A stretch of 64,000 bases of DNA from NCBI RefSeq assembly GCF_947495675.1, contig NZ_CANLZX010000018.1:1-64000 (forward strand). Reading direction: 5' to 3'. Origin of the DNA: an uncultured Algibacter sp. Lineage in GTDB: Bacteria > Bacteroidota > Bacteroidia > Flavobacteriales > Flavobacteriaceae. Shown piece after piece: positions 47,384 through 56,266 of this stretch (position 1 is the stretch's first letter; each line of letters begins with the position of its first letter). A program made the position numbers and the translations under genes. A model generated the notes under the pieces. The model made no database searches and had not been told where the DNA came from. It saw only the letters and a program-made list of their open reading frames with translations.

Positions 47384-47809
47384 TTAAATGTTTTTTATAA
47401 AATGATATCCTAAAATTTTAAAGCCCTCATTAAAATAAAATTTATGTGATTGATAATTAGAAACATACGTATTTAACTCCATAGCTTCATAGCCTTTCTT
47501 ATTAACGTAATTATAAATCCATTCAAAAAAAAGCGTTCCTAAACCTTGGCCTCTGTAAGCATCGTCTATAATTACATGGTCTGGCTCAACACTTCTTCCA
47601 GAATAATGTCTAGTACAATACCACAAACCACAAACACCTATAAGTTTATTACCATCATAAATAACGGCACACTCGTAATTTTGGTTTGTCATTTCAGAAA
47701 AGCGTTCCTCTAAAAGCTTTTTAGACACCTTAAAGTCATTTAACTTTTCAACCAATGGTATTATAGTATTAATATTTTCTTTTTCTAAAATTTTAAATTC
47801 AAAAGGCAT
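47384..47809 (-). CDS. GNAT-family N-acetyltransferase
   Basis: A 141-residue acetyltransferase with the acetyl-CoA motif A VDPDHVIIDDAYRGQGLGTL-like stretch (EPDHVIIDDAYRGQGLGTLF) and the following GYEAMELNTYVSNYQSHKFY and FNEGFKILGYHF, the usual motif B. The ATG at 47809 (MPFEFKILEKENINT) is chosen; an upstream start 69 bases earlier would read through a hydrophobic AT-rich leader. The substrate is unknown. It is divergent from another GNAT gene. Confidence 0.85.
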   Translation of the reverse strand: MPFEFKILEKENINTIIPLVEKLNDFKVSKKLLEERFSEMTNQNYECAVIYDGNKLIGVCGLWYCTRHYSGRSVEPDHVIIDDAYRGQGLGTLFFEWIYNYVNKKGYEAMELNTYVSNYQSHKFYFNEGFKILGYHFIKNI

Positions 47810-47851
47810 AAAAAAAATTTTAGTGAAGGTAATAATTCTACAAAAAATTTT

Positions 47852-47859
47852 TAAGTTTG
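47852..47859 (+). promoter_or_regulatory. -7 promoter box of the second GNAT gene
   Basis: TAAGTTTG matches TAnnTTTG and lies 25 bases before the candidate ATT start at 47884. It implies that translation starts well upstream of the first ATG at 48013. Confidence 0.45.
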
Positions 47860-47883
47860 AAATAATTAAAAAAAGCAAAAACT

Positions 47884-48333
47884 ATTCACAACTCAGACTA
47901 TATAATCAAACAAATAAGCTCTGCAGAAACATATTTTGTAAGACATCCTGTTTTAAGAACCGGAAAACCTGTTGAATCTTGTATTTTAAATGGCGATAAT
48001 TGGGAGGAAACAATGCACTTAGGCATGTATCATAAAGACAAAATAATTGCTGTGTGTACATTTATAAAACAAGCCAACCCTAACATTTTAGAAACTCAAC
48101 AATATCAATTAAGAGGAATGGCGGTAACTAAACCATTTCAGGGTAAGGGTTTAGGTGGAATTATTTTAAGATATGGCGAAAATTTGTTAATTAAAAAAAG
48201 TGTGAAAATTGTTTGGTGCAATGCTAGAGAAGTTGCCATTAATTTTTACAAAAAAAGTGGTTATCAAATTATTGGAGAATCTTTTAACATAAAGGATGTT
48301 GGCTTACATTACTCCATGTACAAAACCTTGTAA
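47884..48333 (+). CDS. GNAT-family N-acetyltransferase with no standard start codon
   Basis: The reading frame is open from 47866 to the stop at 48331. It encodes the conserved GNAT N-terminus ETYFVRHPVLRTGKPVESCI ahead of the first ATG at 48013, then the acetyl-CoA motif RGMAVTKPFQGKGLGGIIL and WCNAREVAINFYKKSGYQ. No in-frame ATG, GTG or TTG occurs between 47866 and 48013. Candidate starts are ATT at 47884, or ATA at 47902, which would give the family-like MIKQISSAETY. The coordinates use the ATT. Either a rare initiation codon is used or the start has mutated. Substrate unknown. Confidence 0.55.
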   Translation: MHNSDYIIKQISSAETYFVRHPVLRTGKPVESCILNGDNWEETMHLGMYHKDKIIAVCTFIKQANPNILETQQYQLRGMAVTKPFQGKGLGGIILRYGENLLIKKSVKIVWCNAREVAINFYKKSGYQIIGESFNIKDVGLHYSMYKTL

Positions 48334-48400
48334 ACTACATATTAAAGGCGTGACTAAATTTAAAATTATGTGTCAAACTTTCATAAACTAAAATTTTTTG

Positions 48401-48408
48401 TAATTTTA
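48401..48408 (+). promoter_or_regulatory. Possible -7 box of the M48 protease gene
   Basis: TAATTTTA is one mismatch from TAnnTTTG and lies 18 bases before the ATG at 48427. It supports that start over an ATG at 48370, upstream of the box. Confidence 0.4.
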
Positions 48409-48426
48409 GAATCAAACTTTTTTAAA

Positions 48427-49194
48427 ATGAGAGGAAGAAATCTAAAAGTCCGTTTACTTATTGGTGCAGCCATTGCATTATTCTTTGTATTTAAAAGATG
48501 CAGCCAAAGAGAAGAGAACCCATATACAGGCAGAATGCAAACTATATCTATGACACCAGATAAAGAAATTGCAATAGGTTTACAAAGCGCACCTCAAATG
48601 GCACAACAACATGGTGGCTTACACCCAAACAACCAATATCAGGCATTAGTTGATAATGTTGGAAATAAATTAGTAAATAATAGTATTGCTAGACAAACAC
48701 CATATCAATACGAATTTCATTTATTAGCAGACCCAAATACCATTAATGCTTTTGCTTTACCAGGAGGGCAAATATTTATTACTCATGCTCTTTTCGCTAA
48801 GCTAGAAAATGAAGACCAACTAGCAGGTGTGTTAGGTCATGAAATAGGACATGTATTAGGAAGACATAGTGCAGAACGAATTGCCGAAAGCGAATATTGG
48901 CAAGGCTTAGCAACAGCAGGCTCTGTTGGTGCAGACATGGGAGGATTAGTAAGTGGAATTGGCCAAAACACCTTATTAACTAATGGAAGAGATGATGAAT
49001 TAGAAAGTGACGACCTTGGTGTTAAATTTATGATTAAAGCTGGTTATAACCCTGAAGAAATGATAGGTGTTATGGAAATATTAAAGAATGCTGCAGGACC
49101 TAATAGGGTTCCAGAATTCAAGAGTACCCACCCAGACCCAGATAATAGAATAGAAAAAATTGAAGAAGCCATTGATAAATATAAAAATCAATAA
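48427..49194 (+). CDS. M48-family zinc metalloprotease
   Basis: A 255-residue protease with an N-terminal membrane anchor (residues 8-22, VRLLIGAAIALFFVF) that also ends in a Cys (KRCSQ), so it is membrane-bound facing the periplasm. The zinc site is VLGHEIGHVLGRHS (HEIGH at 138-142), with the third ligand Glu in DDELESDDLGVKFM. This is a soluble-domain BepA/LoiP-like M48 peptidase, a group that performs quality control of outer-membrane proteins. A terminator follows. Confidence 0.88.
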   Translation: MRGRNLKVRLLIGAAIALFFVFKRCSQREENPYTGRMQTISMTPDKEIAIGLQSAPQMAQQHGGLHPNNQYQALVDNVGNKLVNNSIARQTPYQYEFHLLADPNTINAFALPGGQIFITHALFAKLENEDQLAGVLGHEIGHVLGRHSAERIAESEYWQGLATAGSVGADMGGLVSGIGQNTLLTNGRDDELESDDLGVKFMIKAGYNPEEMIGVMEILKNAAGPNRVPEFKSTHPDPDNRIEKIEEAIDKYKNQ

Positions 49195-49199
49195 AAAAT

Positions 49200-49233
49200 A
49201 ATTAAGCCTCGTTTATAACGAGGCTTAATTTTT
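49200..49233 (+). terminator. Terminator after the M48 protease gene
   Basis: A 14-bp perfect stem (49200-49213 and 49217-49230) with loop TAT, then TTT. It lies between the convergent protease and ankyrin genes. Confidence 0.82.
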
Positions 49234-49271
49234 GAGTGACTAACTCTAATAATTATTATTTTATTTAATTA

Positions 49272-49670
49272 TTATTTTTTGGCTTTAGCATCAGCTAATG
49301 CTTTTACTATTATAGCTTCGGCATCTTTAGCTCCATGTAATTTTGCGTATTTTAAAGCTGTCATTTTTTTATCAGATTTAGCTTTTAAATTCGCACCATG
49401 TACAATTAAAAGTTTTAAAATATCTGTTCTATTAAATTTTGCAGCATACATTACAGGAGTCATTCCATTTGATTTGGCATTAACATCGGCACCTCTACTA
49501 ATTAGTTTCTGTACTGTTTCTATATCGCCTTTAGCGATTGACACACAAAATGAATTTACTTTAAAAAAAGCCTCTACTTTGTAGTTAACAGATTGGTTTA
49601 CAGGTGTTGCATTTACTGATACAATTGAAAAGCATAATGCGATTGCGGAAATAATGATTGTTTTTTTCAT
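49272..49670 (-). CDS. Secreted ankyrin-repeat protein
   Basis: A 132-residue protein with a signal peptide (MKKTIIISAIALCFSIVSVNA) and three ankyrin repeats: CVSIAKGDIETVQKLISRGA, the TPVMYAAKFNRTDILKLLIV repeat, and MTALKYAKLHGAKDAEAIIV. The C-terminus is Ala/Lys-rich. It should act in the periplasm in protein binding; the partner is unknown. It is divergent from gpmI with a 253-base gap that contains the gpmI promoter and a short hairpin (49855-49873). Confidence 0.85.
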   Translation of the reverse strand: MKKTIIISAIALCFSIVSVNATPVNQSVNYKVEAFFKVNSFCVSIAKGDIETVQKLISRGADVNAKSNGMTPVMYAAKFNRTDILKLLIVHGANLKAKSDKKMTALKYAKLHGAKDAEAIIVKALADAKAKK

Positions 49671-49890
49671 GATGAAAGATTTTAATTTGATTTATTGATT
49701 TATGTTTTTTGATATACTAAAGAGACGACAAAAATTTCAATTTGTTACAGAAAAATTTAGTTATAACGCTTTTTTAACGTTTATTTCACAAATTATTAAC
49801 GAAATCGTTTTCTTAAACAAACATTACACAAATCCTTAAAAAATAAGGCTTTTCAGAGGTTTTTTTAACCTCTTTTATAACTTACTTTCT

Positions 49891-49898
49891 TATCTTTG
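49891..49898 (+). promoter_or_regulatory. -7 promoter box of gpmI
   Basis: TATCTTTG, 25 bases before the gpmI ATG at 49924. Confidence 0.6.
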
Positions 49899-49923
49899 TT
49901 TGGTCTTAAAATTTTAACAAAAA

Positions 49924-51438
49924 ATGAACAAAAAAGTTATTTTAATGATTCTTGATGGTTGGGGAAACTCTCCAGACCCTAAAGTTTCTGCTATCGATCA
50001 TGCCAATACACCATTCATAGATTCTTTGTATAAAAAATATCCTTTTGCAACATTACGAACCGATGGTTTACATGTAGGTTTACCAGAAGGGCAAATGGGA
50101 AATAGTGAAGTTGGCCATATGAATTTAGGTGCAGGAAGAATTGTATATCAAGATTTAGCAAAAATTAATTTAGCTATTGAAAAAGATACTTTAAAAGATG
50201 AAAAGGTATTAGTTGATGCTTTAAAATATGCTTCAGATAACAATAAAAATGTTCATTTTTTAGGATTATTAAGTAATGGTGGTGTGCATGCTCATACAAA
50301 TCACTTAAAAGGATTTATTGATGCGGCAAACAAAGCAGGTGTAAATTCTTTTGTACATGCTTTTACAGATGGTAGAGACGTAGACCCTAAGTCTGGAAAA
50401 AGTTATGTTGAAGATTTAGAACAATACATTGATGGTACAAACACAAAAATAGCAACCATAACAGGGCGTTACTATGCCATGGATAGAGATAATAGATGGG
50501 AGCGTGTAAAACTAGCTTATGATGCTATTGCAAATGGCGTTGGTACAAAAACATCGAATCCAACACAAAATATCCAAGCTAATTATGATAATGATGTAAC
50601 TGATGAGTTTATTAAACCACTAATTGTAACAGATAGTAATAATGAGCCAGTAGCAAAAGTAGAGAAGGATGATGTTGTTATCTTTTTTAACTTTAGAACA
50701 GATAGAGGTCGCGAATTAACCGAAATGTTAAATCAAAAAGACTTTCCGGAGTACAATACCAAAAAAATTGACTTATACTATGTAACAATTACAAATTATA
50801 GTGATGCTTTTAAAGGCATTAAAGTCATTTTTAATAAAGACAATATTACAGAAACACTTGGAGAAGTACTAGCTAAACATGGTAAAAAGCAAATTAGAAT
50901 TGCTGAGACTGAAAAATATCCACATGTTACATTTTTCTTTTCTGGCGGGCAAGAAGAACCTTTTAAAGGAGAATCTCGTATTCTTAAAAACTCACCAAAA
51001 GTAGCTACCTACGATCTAAAACCAGAAATGAGTGCCTTCGAATTAAAAGACGCACTAGTACCAGAACTTGAAAAGGGTGATGTTGATTTTGTTTGCTTAA
51101 ACTTCGCAAACGGAGATATGGTTGGTCATACTGGAGTTATGGAGGCTGCAATAAAAGCTTGTGAAGCAGTTGATGCATGCGTTAAAGATGTTGTAACTAC
51201 AGGACTAAATAATGGATATACAACTTTACTAATAGCAGATCACGGAAACTGTGAAACGATGATAAATCCAGACGGATCACCAAATACAGCACACACAACA
51301 AACCCTGTTCCTGTTATTTTAATTGATAATGAACTTAAGGAAATAAAAGATGGTGTTTTAGGTGATGTTGCACCTACTATATTAAAACTTATGAATGTTG
51401 AACAACCAGCAGCAATGACTCAACATCCTTTAGTTTAA
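49924..51438 (+). CDS. gpmI: 2,3-bisphosphoglycerate-independent phosphoglycerate mutase
   Basis: GpmI interconverts 3- and 2-phosphoglycerate with two manganese ions. The 504-residue length is normal. Motifs are MILDGWGNSP, the nucleophile Ser61 in MGNSEVGH, HAFTDGRDVDPKSG, TGRYYAMDRDNRWERVKLAY, FFNFRTDRGREL, NFANGDMVGHTG and IADHGNCE, covering both metal sites. It is a glycolytic enzyme of the cytoplasm. It has its own promoter and is followed by the HAD gene. Confidence 0.96.
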   Translation: MNKKVILMILDGWGNSPDPKVSAIDHANTPFIDSLYKKYPFATLRTDGLHVGLPEGQMGNSEVGHMNLGAGRIVYQDLAKINLAIEKDTLKDEKVLVDALKYASDNNKNVHFLGLLSNGGVHAHTNHLKGFIDAANKAGVNSFVHAFTDGRDVDPKSGKSYVEDLEQYIDGTNTKIATITGRYYAMDRDNRWERVKLAYDAIANGVGTKTSNPTQNIQANYDNDVTDEFIKPLIVTDSNNEPVAKVEKDDVVIFFNFRTDRGRELTEMLNQKDFPEYNTKKIDLYYVTITNYSDAFKGIKVIFNKDNITETLGEVLAKHGKKQIRIAETEKYPHVTFFFSGGQEEPFKGESRILKNSPKVATYDLKPEMSAFELKDALVPELEKGDVDFVCLNFANGDMVGHTGVMEAAIKACEAVDACVKDVVTTGLNNGYTTLLIADHGNCETMINPDGSPNTAHTTNPVPVILIDNELKEIKDGVLGDVAPTILKLMNVEQPAAMTQHPLV

Positions 51439-51491
51439 TTAATTTTAGAATAAAAAGTGTAACTTTATACGGTATAAAAGCCCAAAATTAA

Positions 51492-51896
51492 ATGAATTTT
51501 AACGATACACTCATTATTGCTGTTGATTTTGATGGTACTATAGTTGAAGATGCTTACCCCAAAATAGGCAAACCTATTTTGTTTGCCTTTGAAACTTTAA
51601 AAAAGTTACAAGAAGATGGTCATCGTTTAATTTTATGGACTTACAGATGTGGAGCCAAACTTGATGAGGCTGTTAAGTTTTGTGAAGACAATGGCATACG
51701 TTTTTACGCAGTAAATAAAAGTTTTACAGAAGAAGAATACACCAATGATATTAGTAGAAAAATAAATGCCGATTTATTTATAGACGACAGAAATATAGGT
51801 GGTTTTCCAGGTTGGGGAGAAGTCTATCAAATGCTAACAAATTCAACACCACCAATTCCTGAAAAGAAAAAAGGATTTTTTGGACTTTTTAGATAA
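51492..51896 (+). CDS. Small HAD-superfamily protein (BT0820-like)
   Basis: A 134-residue HAD-fold protein. Motif I is IIAVDFDGTIVED with both Asp residues; motif II is LILWTYRCG; the motif IV acidic pair is LFIDDRNIGG. It lacks a cap domain, so the active site is open to large substrates. I associate this short type with Bacteroidetes proteins of the BT0820 kind; no substrate is known. A box TAACTTTA (near 51461) is one mismatch from the promoter consensus. Confidence 0.8.
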   Translation: MNFNDTLIIAVDFDGTIVEDAYPKIGKPILFAFETLKKLQEDGHRLILWTYRCGAKLDEAVKFCEDNGIRFYAVNKSFTEEEYTNDISRKINADLFIDDRNIGGFPGWGEVYQMLTNSTPPIPEKKKGFFGLFR

Positions 51897-51903
51897 TACA
51901 ATT

Positions 51904-53169
51904 TTAAATTAAATCGAAATAAGCCTTATCAATAGATTCTCTATGATCAGGATGTGCTATATTGACTAAGGCTTTCACCCTATCTTTAATTGTTTTTCCG
52001 TATAAATTAGCAACACCATATTCAGTAACTACATAATGCACATGAGATCTTGTTGTTACTACACCTGCACCAGGTTTTAAGCAAGGTACAATTCTACTCA
52101 CACCTTTATTAGTAATAGAAGGCAATGCAATTATAGCTTTACCACCTTCACTTAATGATGCCCCTCTTATATAATCCATTTGACCTCCAACTCCCGAATA
52201 CATTTTTGAACCTAAAGAATCTGCACAAACCTGGCCTGTAACATCAACTTCAATTGCAGAATTAATTGCAACCATTTTAGGATTCTGCTTAATAATTGAT
52301 ACATCATTTACATAATCTGAAGCACGCATTTCAATAAATGGATTATCATCAATGTAATCATACAAACGTTTTGAACCTATTACAAACGTTGTAAGAGCAC
52401 GACCCGGATTTATATTTTTATAATTCCCATTAATAACATCGCTAAGAATCAAATCAATAACACCATCAGAAAACATTTCTGTATGTAAACCTAAATTTTT
52501 ATGATTTGTAAGTCGAGATAATACGGCATTAGGAATAGTACCTACCCCCATTTGCAATGTACTCCTATCTTCAATTAAATCTGCAATATAACCTCCTATT
52601 TTGTCTTCAACCGCAGATGGTTTGCCATAAATATGTGTTGGTATTGTTTCATTACATTCAACAAACAAATCAATTTCAGTATTATGAATAATACCATCTC
52701 CATGAGTTCTAGGCATTTGCTTATTTACCTGTGCAATTACGATTTTTGCATTATCTATAGCAGCTAAAGTTGCCTCAACTGAAACCCCTAAAGAACAATA
52801 CCCATGTCTATCTGGAACAGAAACATGAATTAACGCAACATCTAAAGGCAATATATTTCTTTTAAAAAGTAGTGGCAGTTCACTTAAAAAAACTGGAGTA
52901 TAAGATCCATTGCCTGCGGCCAATGTATGGCGTACGTTATTTCCAATAAAGAAAGAATTTACATGAAAACTATCACGAAATTTAGGATTAGCATAGGGCG
53001 CATCTCCTTCAACATGTAAATGACAAACCTCAACATTTCTTAACTCCTCATGCCTCTCGGTCATAGCATTAATTAATAATTGGGGTGCAGCTGCTGCTGC
53101 TTGTAAATAAACTCTATCGTTATTTTTAATAACTTTCACAGCTTCTTGAGCACTAACACTTTTATACAT
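51904..53169 (-). CDS. Acetyl-CoA hydrolase/CoA-transferase family protein
   Basis: A 421-residue member of the acetyl-CoA hydrolase/transferase family (4-hydroxybutyrate or acetate:CoA-transferase-like). It shows the N-terminal domain with HVSVPDRHGYCSLGVSV, LQMGVGTIPNAVLSRL, and the catalytic Glu in LGLHTEMFSDGVIDL. The C-terminal motif GGQMDYIRGASLSEGGKAII and YGVANLYGKTIKDR are also typical. It could recycle acetate or butyrate-type acids as CoA esters in the cytoplasm. Which acids it uses is not visible. The gene is single and divergent from map. Confidence 0.85.
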   Translation of the reverse strand: MYKSVSAQEAVKVIKNNDRVYLQAAAAAPQLLINAMTERHEELRNVEVCHLHVEGDAPYANPKFRDSFHVNSFFIGNNVRHTLAAGNGSYTPVFLSELPLLFKRNILPLDVALIHVSVPDRHGYCSLGVSVEATLAAIDNAKIVIAQVNKQMPRTHGDGIIHNTEIDLFVECNETIPTHIYGKPSAVEDKIGGYIADLIEDRSTLQMGVGTIPNAVLSRLTNHKNLGLHTEMFSDGVIDLILSDVINGNYKNINPGRALTTFVIGSKRLYDYIDDNPFIEMRASDYVNDVSIIKQNPKMVAINSAIEVDVTGQVCADSLGSKMYSGVGGQMDYIRGASLSEGGKAIIALPSITNKGVSRIVPCLKPGAGVVTTRSHVHYVVTEYGVANLYGKTIKDRVKALVNIAHPDHRESIDKAYFDLI

Positions 53170-53266
53170 TTTAAAACTATTTTATCGAATAAATTTATAG
53201 ATTTAAATGGATAAATAAACTATCAAATGTCATATAAGACAATAAATAATTAATTTATAAAATGAG

Positions 53267-53274
53267 TATCTTTG
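53267..53274 (+). promoter_or_regulatory. -7 promoter box of map
   Basis: TATCTTTG lies 17 bases before the ATG at 53292. An in-frame ATG at 53262 precedes the box and would not be on this transcript. Confidence 0.65.
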
Positions 53275-53291
53275 CCAATATTTTTTATAAC

Positions 53292-54110
53292 ATGATTAAA
53301 GTAAAAACTAGAGAAGAAATTGAATTAATGCGTGAAAGTGCATTAATAGTATCGAAAACTTTAGGTGAATTAGCTAAAGCAATAAAGCCTGGTGTTACAA
53401 CACTTGAATTAGATAAAATTGCCGAAACATGTGTTAGAGACCATGGTGCAATTCCTGGGTTTTTAGGCCTTTATGATTTTCCTAATACCCTATGTATGAG
53501 TCCTAATTCTCAAGTAGTGCACGGAATCCCTAATGAAATTCCTTTAGTAGAAGGCGATATTATTTCAATTGATTGTGGTGCACTTAAAAACGGTTTTTAT
53601 GGAGACCATGCTTATACTTTTGCTGTAGGTGAAATTGCTCCTGAAACTAAAAAACTACTAGAAGTAACTAAAGAGTCTCTATACGTTGGCATTAGAGAGT
53701 TTAAAGCAAATAACCGTGTTGGAGATGTTGGTTACGCAATACAAAAATACTGTGAAGATCATGGCTATGGTGTTGTAAGAGAACTTGTTGGCCACGGATT
53801 AGGTAGTAAAATGCATGAAGACCCAGAAATGCCAAACTACGGTAAACGTGGTAGAGGTAAAAAATTTATAGAAGGTATGGTTGTAGCCATTGAACCTATG
53901 ATTAACATGGGTACACACCGTATTAAACAACATAGAGATGGTTGGACAATAACTACTCAAGATAATAAACCATCTGCACATTTTGAACATGATGTAGCCT
54001 TGGTTGATGGAAAACCCGAACTACTTTCAACCTTTGCTTATATTTATGAAGCATTAGGAATAGAGAGTAACGAGGAAGATGAATTCAGACAAAAAGCTTT
54101 AGTGCTTTAA
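53292..54110 (+). CDS. map: Methionine aminopeptidase, type I
   Basis: Map removes initiator methionine from nascent proteins. The 272-residue protein has the five metal ligands in the pita-bread fold: IISIDCGALKNGFYGDHAYT (Asp pair), ELVGHGLGSKMHEDP (His), VVAIEPMINMG (Glu) and FEHDVALVDG (Glu region). The start is moved to the ATG at 53292 (MIKVKTREEIELMRESA) because it fits the family N-terminus and the promoter box. The next gene begins one base after the stop codon. Confidence 0.96.
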   Translation: MIKVKTREEIELMRESALIVSKTLGELAKAIKPGVTTLELDKIAETCVRDHGAIPGFLGLYDFPNTLCMSPNSQVVHGIPNEIPLVEGDIISIDCGALKNGFYGDHAYTFAVGEIAPETKKLLEVTKESLYVGIREFKANNRVGDVGYAIQKYCEDHGYGVVRELVGHGLGSKMHEDPEMPNYGKRGRGKKFIEGMVVAIEPMINMGTHRIKQHRDGWTITTQDNKPSAHFEHDVALVDGKPELLSTFAYIYEALGIESNEEDEFRQKALVL

Positions 54111-54111
54111 A

Positions 54112-54876
54112 ATGAAACGTCTTTTTAAAACTATTCTCAATATAGTCCCTAGACCATTATTAATTAGGCTAAGCTATATTATTCGTCCTGTTTTGGCTTT
54201 TTTTCTAAAAGGAAATAAATTTACTGACCCTATTGACGGAAAAGGTTTTAAAACCTTTTTACCTTACGGATATGGCAAACAACGTAACAATGTTTTATCG
54301 CCATCAACTCTTAGTTTAGAGCGCCATAGGTTACTTTGGTTGTATCTAAAAAATGAAACCAATTTCTTTTCTGCCAAATTAAAAGTATTGCATTTTGCTC
54401 CTGAACAAGCATTTTATAAACGGTTTAAAAAGATGGATAATTTAGATTATGTTACTACAGATCTAAATTCGCCGTTAGCAGATGTAAAAGCAGATATATG
54501 TAACCTTCCATTTAAGGAAAATGAATTTGATATAATATTATGTAATCATGTATTAGAGCATATACCAGATGACACAAAAGCAATGCAGGAACTGTATCGA
54601 GTATTAAAGATTGGTGGCATGGGAATTTTTCAAATCCCTCAAGATTTAAATAGAGCAGTTACATTTGAAGACGATAGCATTACTGATAAAAAAGAACGAG
54701 CTAAAATTTTTGGACAATATGACCATGTTCGTATTTACGGTCTAGACTACTTTGAAAAATTACGCAAAATTGGTTTTAAAGTTAGCGAAGTGGATTATAC
54801 TACAAAACTTACCAACTCTGAAATAGAAGCATATTGCCTTGCTAAAGGCGAGATTATTCCAGTAGTTTTTAAATAA
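54112..54876 (+). CDS. Class I SAM-dependent methyltransferase
   Basis: A 254-residue protein with a basic, hydrophobic N-terminus (LIRLSYIIRPVLAFFLKGNK), then a Methyltransf_11 domain. The domain contains KVLHFAPEQAFYKRF (motif I variant), DYVTTDLNSPLADVKADICN, FDIILCNHVLEHIPDDTKAM and GGMGIFQIP. The N-terminal helix may sit on the membrane. It is one base from map and presumably co-transcribed. The substrate is unknown; the LHFAPE pattern is common in this family in Bacteroidetes. Confidence 0.85.
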   Translation: MKRLFKTILNIVPRPLLIRLSYIIRPVLAFFLKGNKFTDPIDGKGFKTFLPYGYGKQRNNVLSPSTLSLERHRLLWLYLKNETNFFSAKLKVLHFAPEQAFYKRFKKMDNLDYVTTDLNSPLADVKADICNLPFKENEFDIILCNHVLEHIPDDTKAMQELYRVLKIGGMGIFQIPQDLNRAVTFEDDSITDKKERAKIFGQYDHVRIYGLDYFEKLRKIGFKVSEVDYTTKLTNSEIEAYCLAKGEIIPVVFK

Positions 54877-54891
54877 AAAACATTTATTCTT

Positions 54892-55260
54892 ATGACACAA
54901 CAAACTATTATTGCAACAGCTTCATTATTCGGTATGTTATCTGTAATATTTGGTGCATTTGGTGCTCATGCTTTAAAGAAGATATTAAGCAATGATCAAT
55001 TAAAAAGTTTTGAAACTGGTGTAAAATATCAAATGTATCATGCCATAGTTTTATTAGTTTTAGGCATAAATAATGATTTCACAACAAAATCAATATATTG
55101 GTGCTTTACTTTGGGTATTATATTGTTTTCTTTTAGTATTTATGGTTTAGTACTGTCTGATGCTAAAGGAAAAAAGTTTCGTTTTTTAGGACCTATTACA
55201 CCAATAGGAGGATTATTATTAGTAATGGGCTGGCTATTATTAATTATCTCTTCTTTTTAA
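54892..55260 (+). CDS. DUF423 membrane protein
   Basis: A 122-residue integral membrane protein with four helices: IIATASLFGMLSVIFGAFGAHAL, VKYQMYHAIVLLVLGI, the segment near 70-88 and LGPITPIGGLLLVMGWLLLI. The GAFGAHALK and QMYHAIVLL motifs identify the DUF423 family. Its function is not known. It lies 15 bases after the methyltransferase gene and closes the map operon, converging with apbE. Confidence 0.88.
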   Translation: MTQQTIIATASLFGMLSVIFGAFGAHALKKILSNDQLKSFETGVKYQMYHAIVLLVLGINNDFTTKSIYWCFTLGIILFSFSIYGLVLSDAKGKKFRFLGPITPIGGLLLVMGWLLLIISSF

Positions 55261-55273
55261 AATAATAAACTAT

Positions 55274-56251
55274 TTACTCATCAGGAAAACCATTAAGAGA
55301 TAATGTTTCTAAAGCTTTATTATCATTCTCAAAAATCAAAAAAGCTTTTAGCTCTGGATGTATTTCTAAAAAACTTTTAATTTTTTCAATACCCATAGCT
55401 TTGAAAGCTGTAGCATAAGCATCTGCAATCATACATTCTTTTGCAATTACAGATACACTTAACAAATTTGTTTTACTTGGATAACCTGTCTCTGTATCTA
55501 TAATATGGGCGTAACGATTTCCGTTTTCATCTACCTTAAATTTTCTATAAGTACCTGACGTTGCCATGGCTTCATCTTTTAAAGATATAGCTTTTAAAAT
55601 AGATTGACCACCTTCAAAATTTGGCTTTTCCACTCCCACTTTCCAGTCACTCATTTTATGAGAATTTATTCCTTTAACTCGTATTTCTCCTCCAATTTCT
55701 ACTAAATAATTATTTACACCATTAGACTCTAAATAATCTCCAACAACATCTACAGCATACCCTTTAGCTATTGCATTAAATTCTAAATACACATTAGGGT
55801 TTAATTTTCTTATAATGTTATTATGTCTATATGTTTTATCACTACCAACATATTGCATTAAACTGTCTATTTTTAAACTATCAACAACTTCAATAGTATT
55901 TTCTGCACCAAATTTCCAGGCATTTACTACATTTCCAATAGTTGGGTCGAATGCACCTTCTGTAAGTCCAAAAATTTCTTTTGAAGTATCATAAACCTTA
56001 ATGAAGTGGTTATCAACTTCAAAAGATTCATTTCTGTTAAGTTTTGAAATATCTGAATTTGTTTGATAAGTAGATAAAGATTTGTTTATTATATAAAACA
56101 AGCTATCTATTTGTTTTTCATAATTTATGTTTGAATCATAAATTATAGAATAACTTGTTCCAAAAACAGCACCACTAAGTTTAGTGTTTTCAGTATTCTG
56201 CTTACAAGAAAAATTTAATATTAAAACTAATACCAATAAAAATTTATTCAT
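55274..56251 (-). CDS. apbE: FAD:protein FMN transferase, lipoprotein
   Basis: ApbE attaches FMN to a Thr/Ser of target proteins in the periplasm, using FAD. The 325-residue protein has a lipoprotein signal (MNKFLLVLVLILNFSC, Cys16). The ApbE motifs are STYQTNSDISKLNR, EGAFDPTIGNVVNAWKFG, LEFNAIAKGYAVD, EIGGEIRVKG, AMATSGTYRKF, HIIDTETGYPSKT and ADAYATAFKAMG. NqrB and NqrC of the nearby operon carry matching acceptor motifs, so it should mature them. It overlaps no gene but lies 15 bases after the small protein upstream. Confidence 0.93.
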   Translation of the reverse strand: MNKFLLVLVLILNFSCKQNTENTKLSGAVFGTSYSIIYDSNINYEKQIDSLFYIINKSLSTYQTNSDISKLNRNESFEVDNHFIKVYDTSKEIFGLTEGAFDPTIGNVVNAWKFGAENTIEVVDSLKIDSLMQYVGSDKTYRHNNIIRKLNPNVYLEFNAIAKGYAVDVVGDYLESNGVNNYLVEIGGEIRVKGINSHKMSDWKVGVEKPNFEGGQSILKAISLKDEAMATSGTYRKFKVDENGNRYAHIIDTETGYPSKTNLLSVSVIAKECMIADAYATAFKAMGIEKIKSFLEIHPELKAFLIFENDNKALETLSLNGFPDE

Positions 56252-56266
56252 TTTAAATATTTAATT

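Noticed and set aside
49855..49873. AGAGGTT/AACCTCT hairpin as a terminator
   Set aside because: It lies upstream of gpmI in a divergent gap, so no transcript ends there; it could be a chance stem in an AT-rich region.
53262..53291. Earlier ATG of map adding ten residues
   Set aside because: The -7 promoter box lies between this ATG and the one at 53292, and the family N-terminus starts at the latter.
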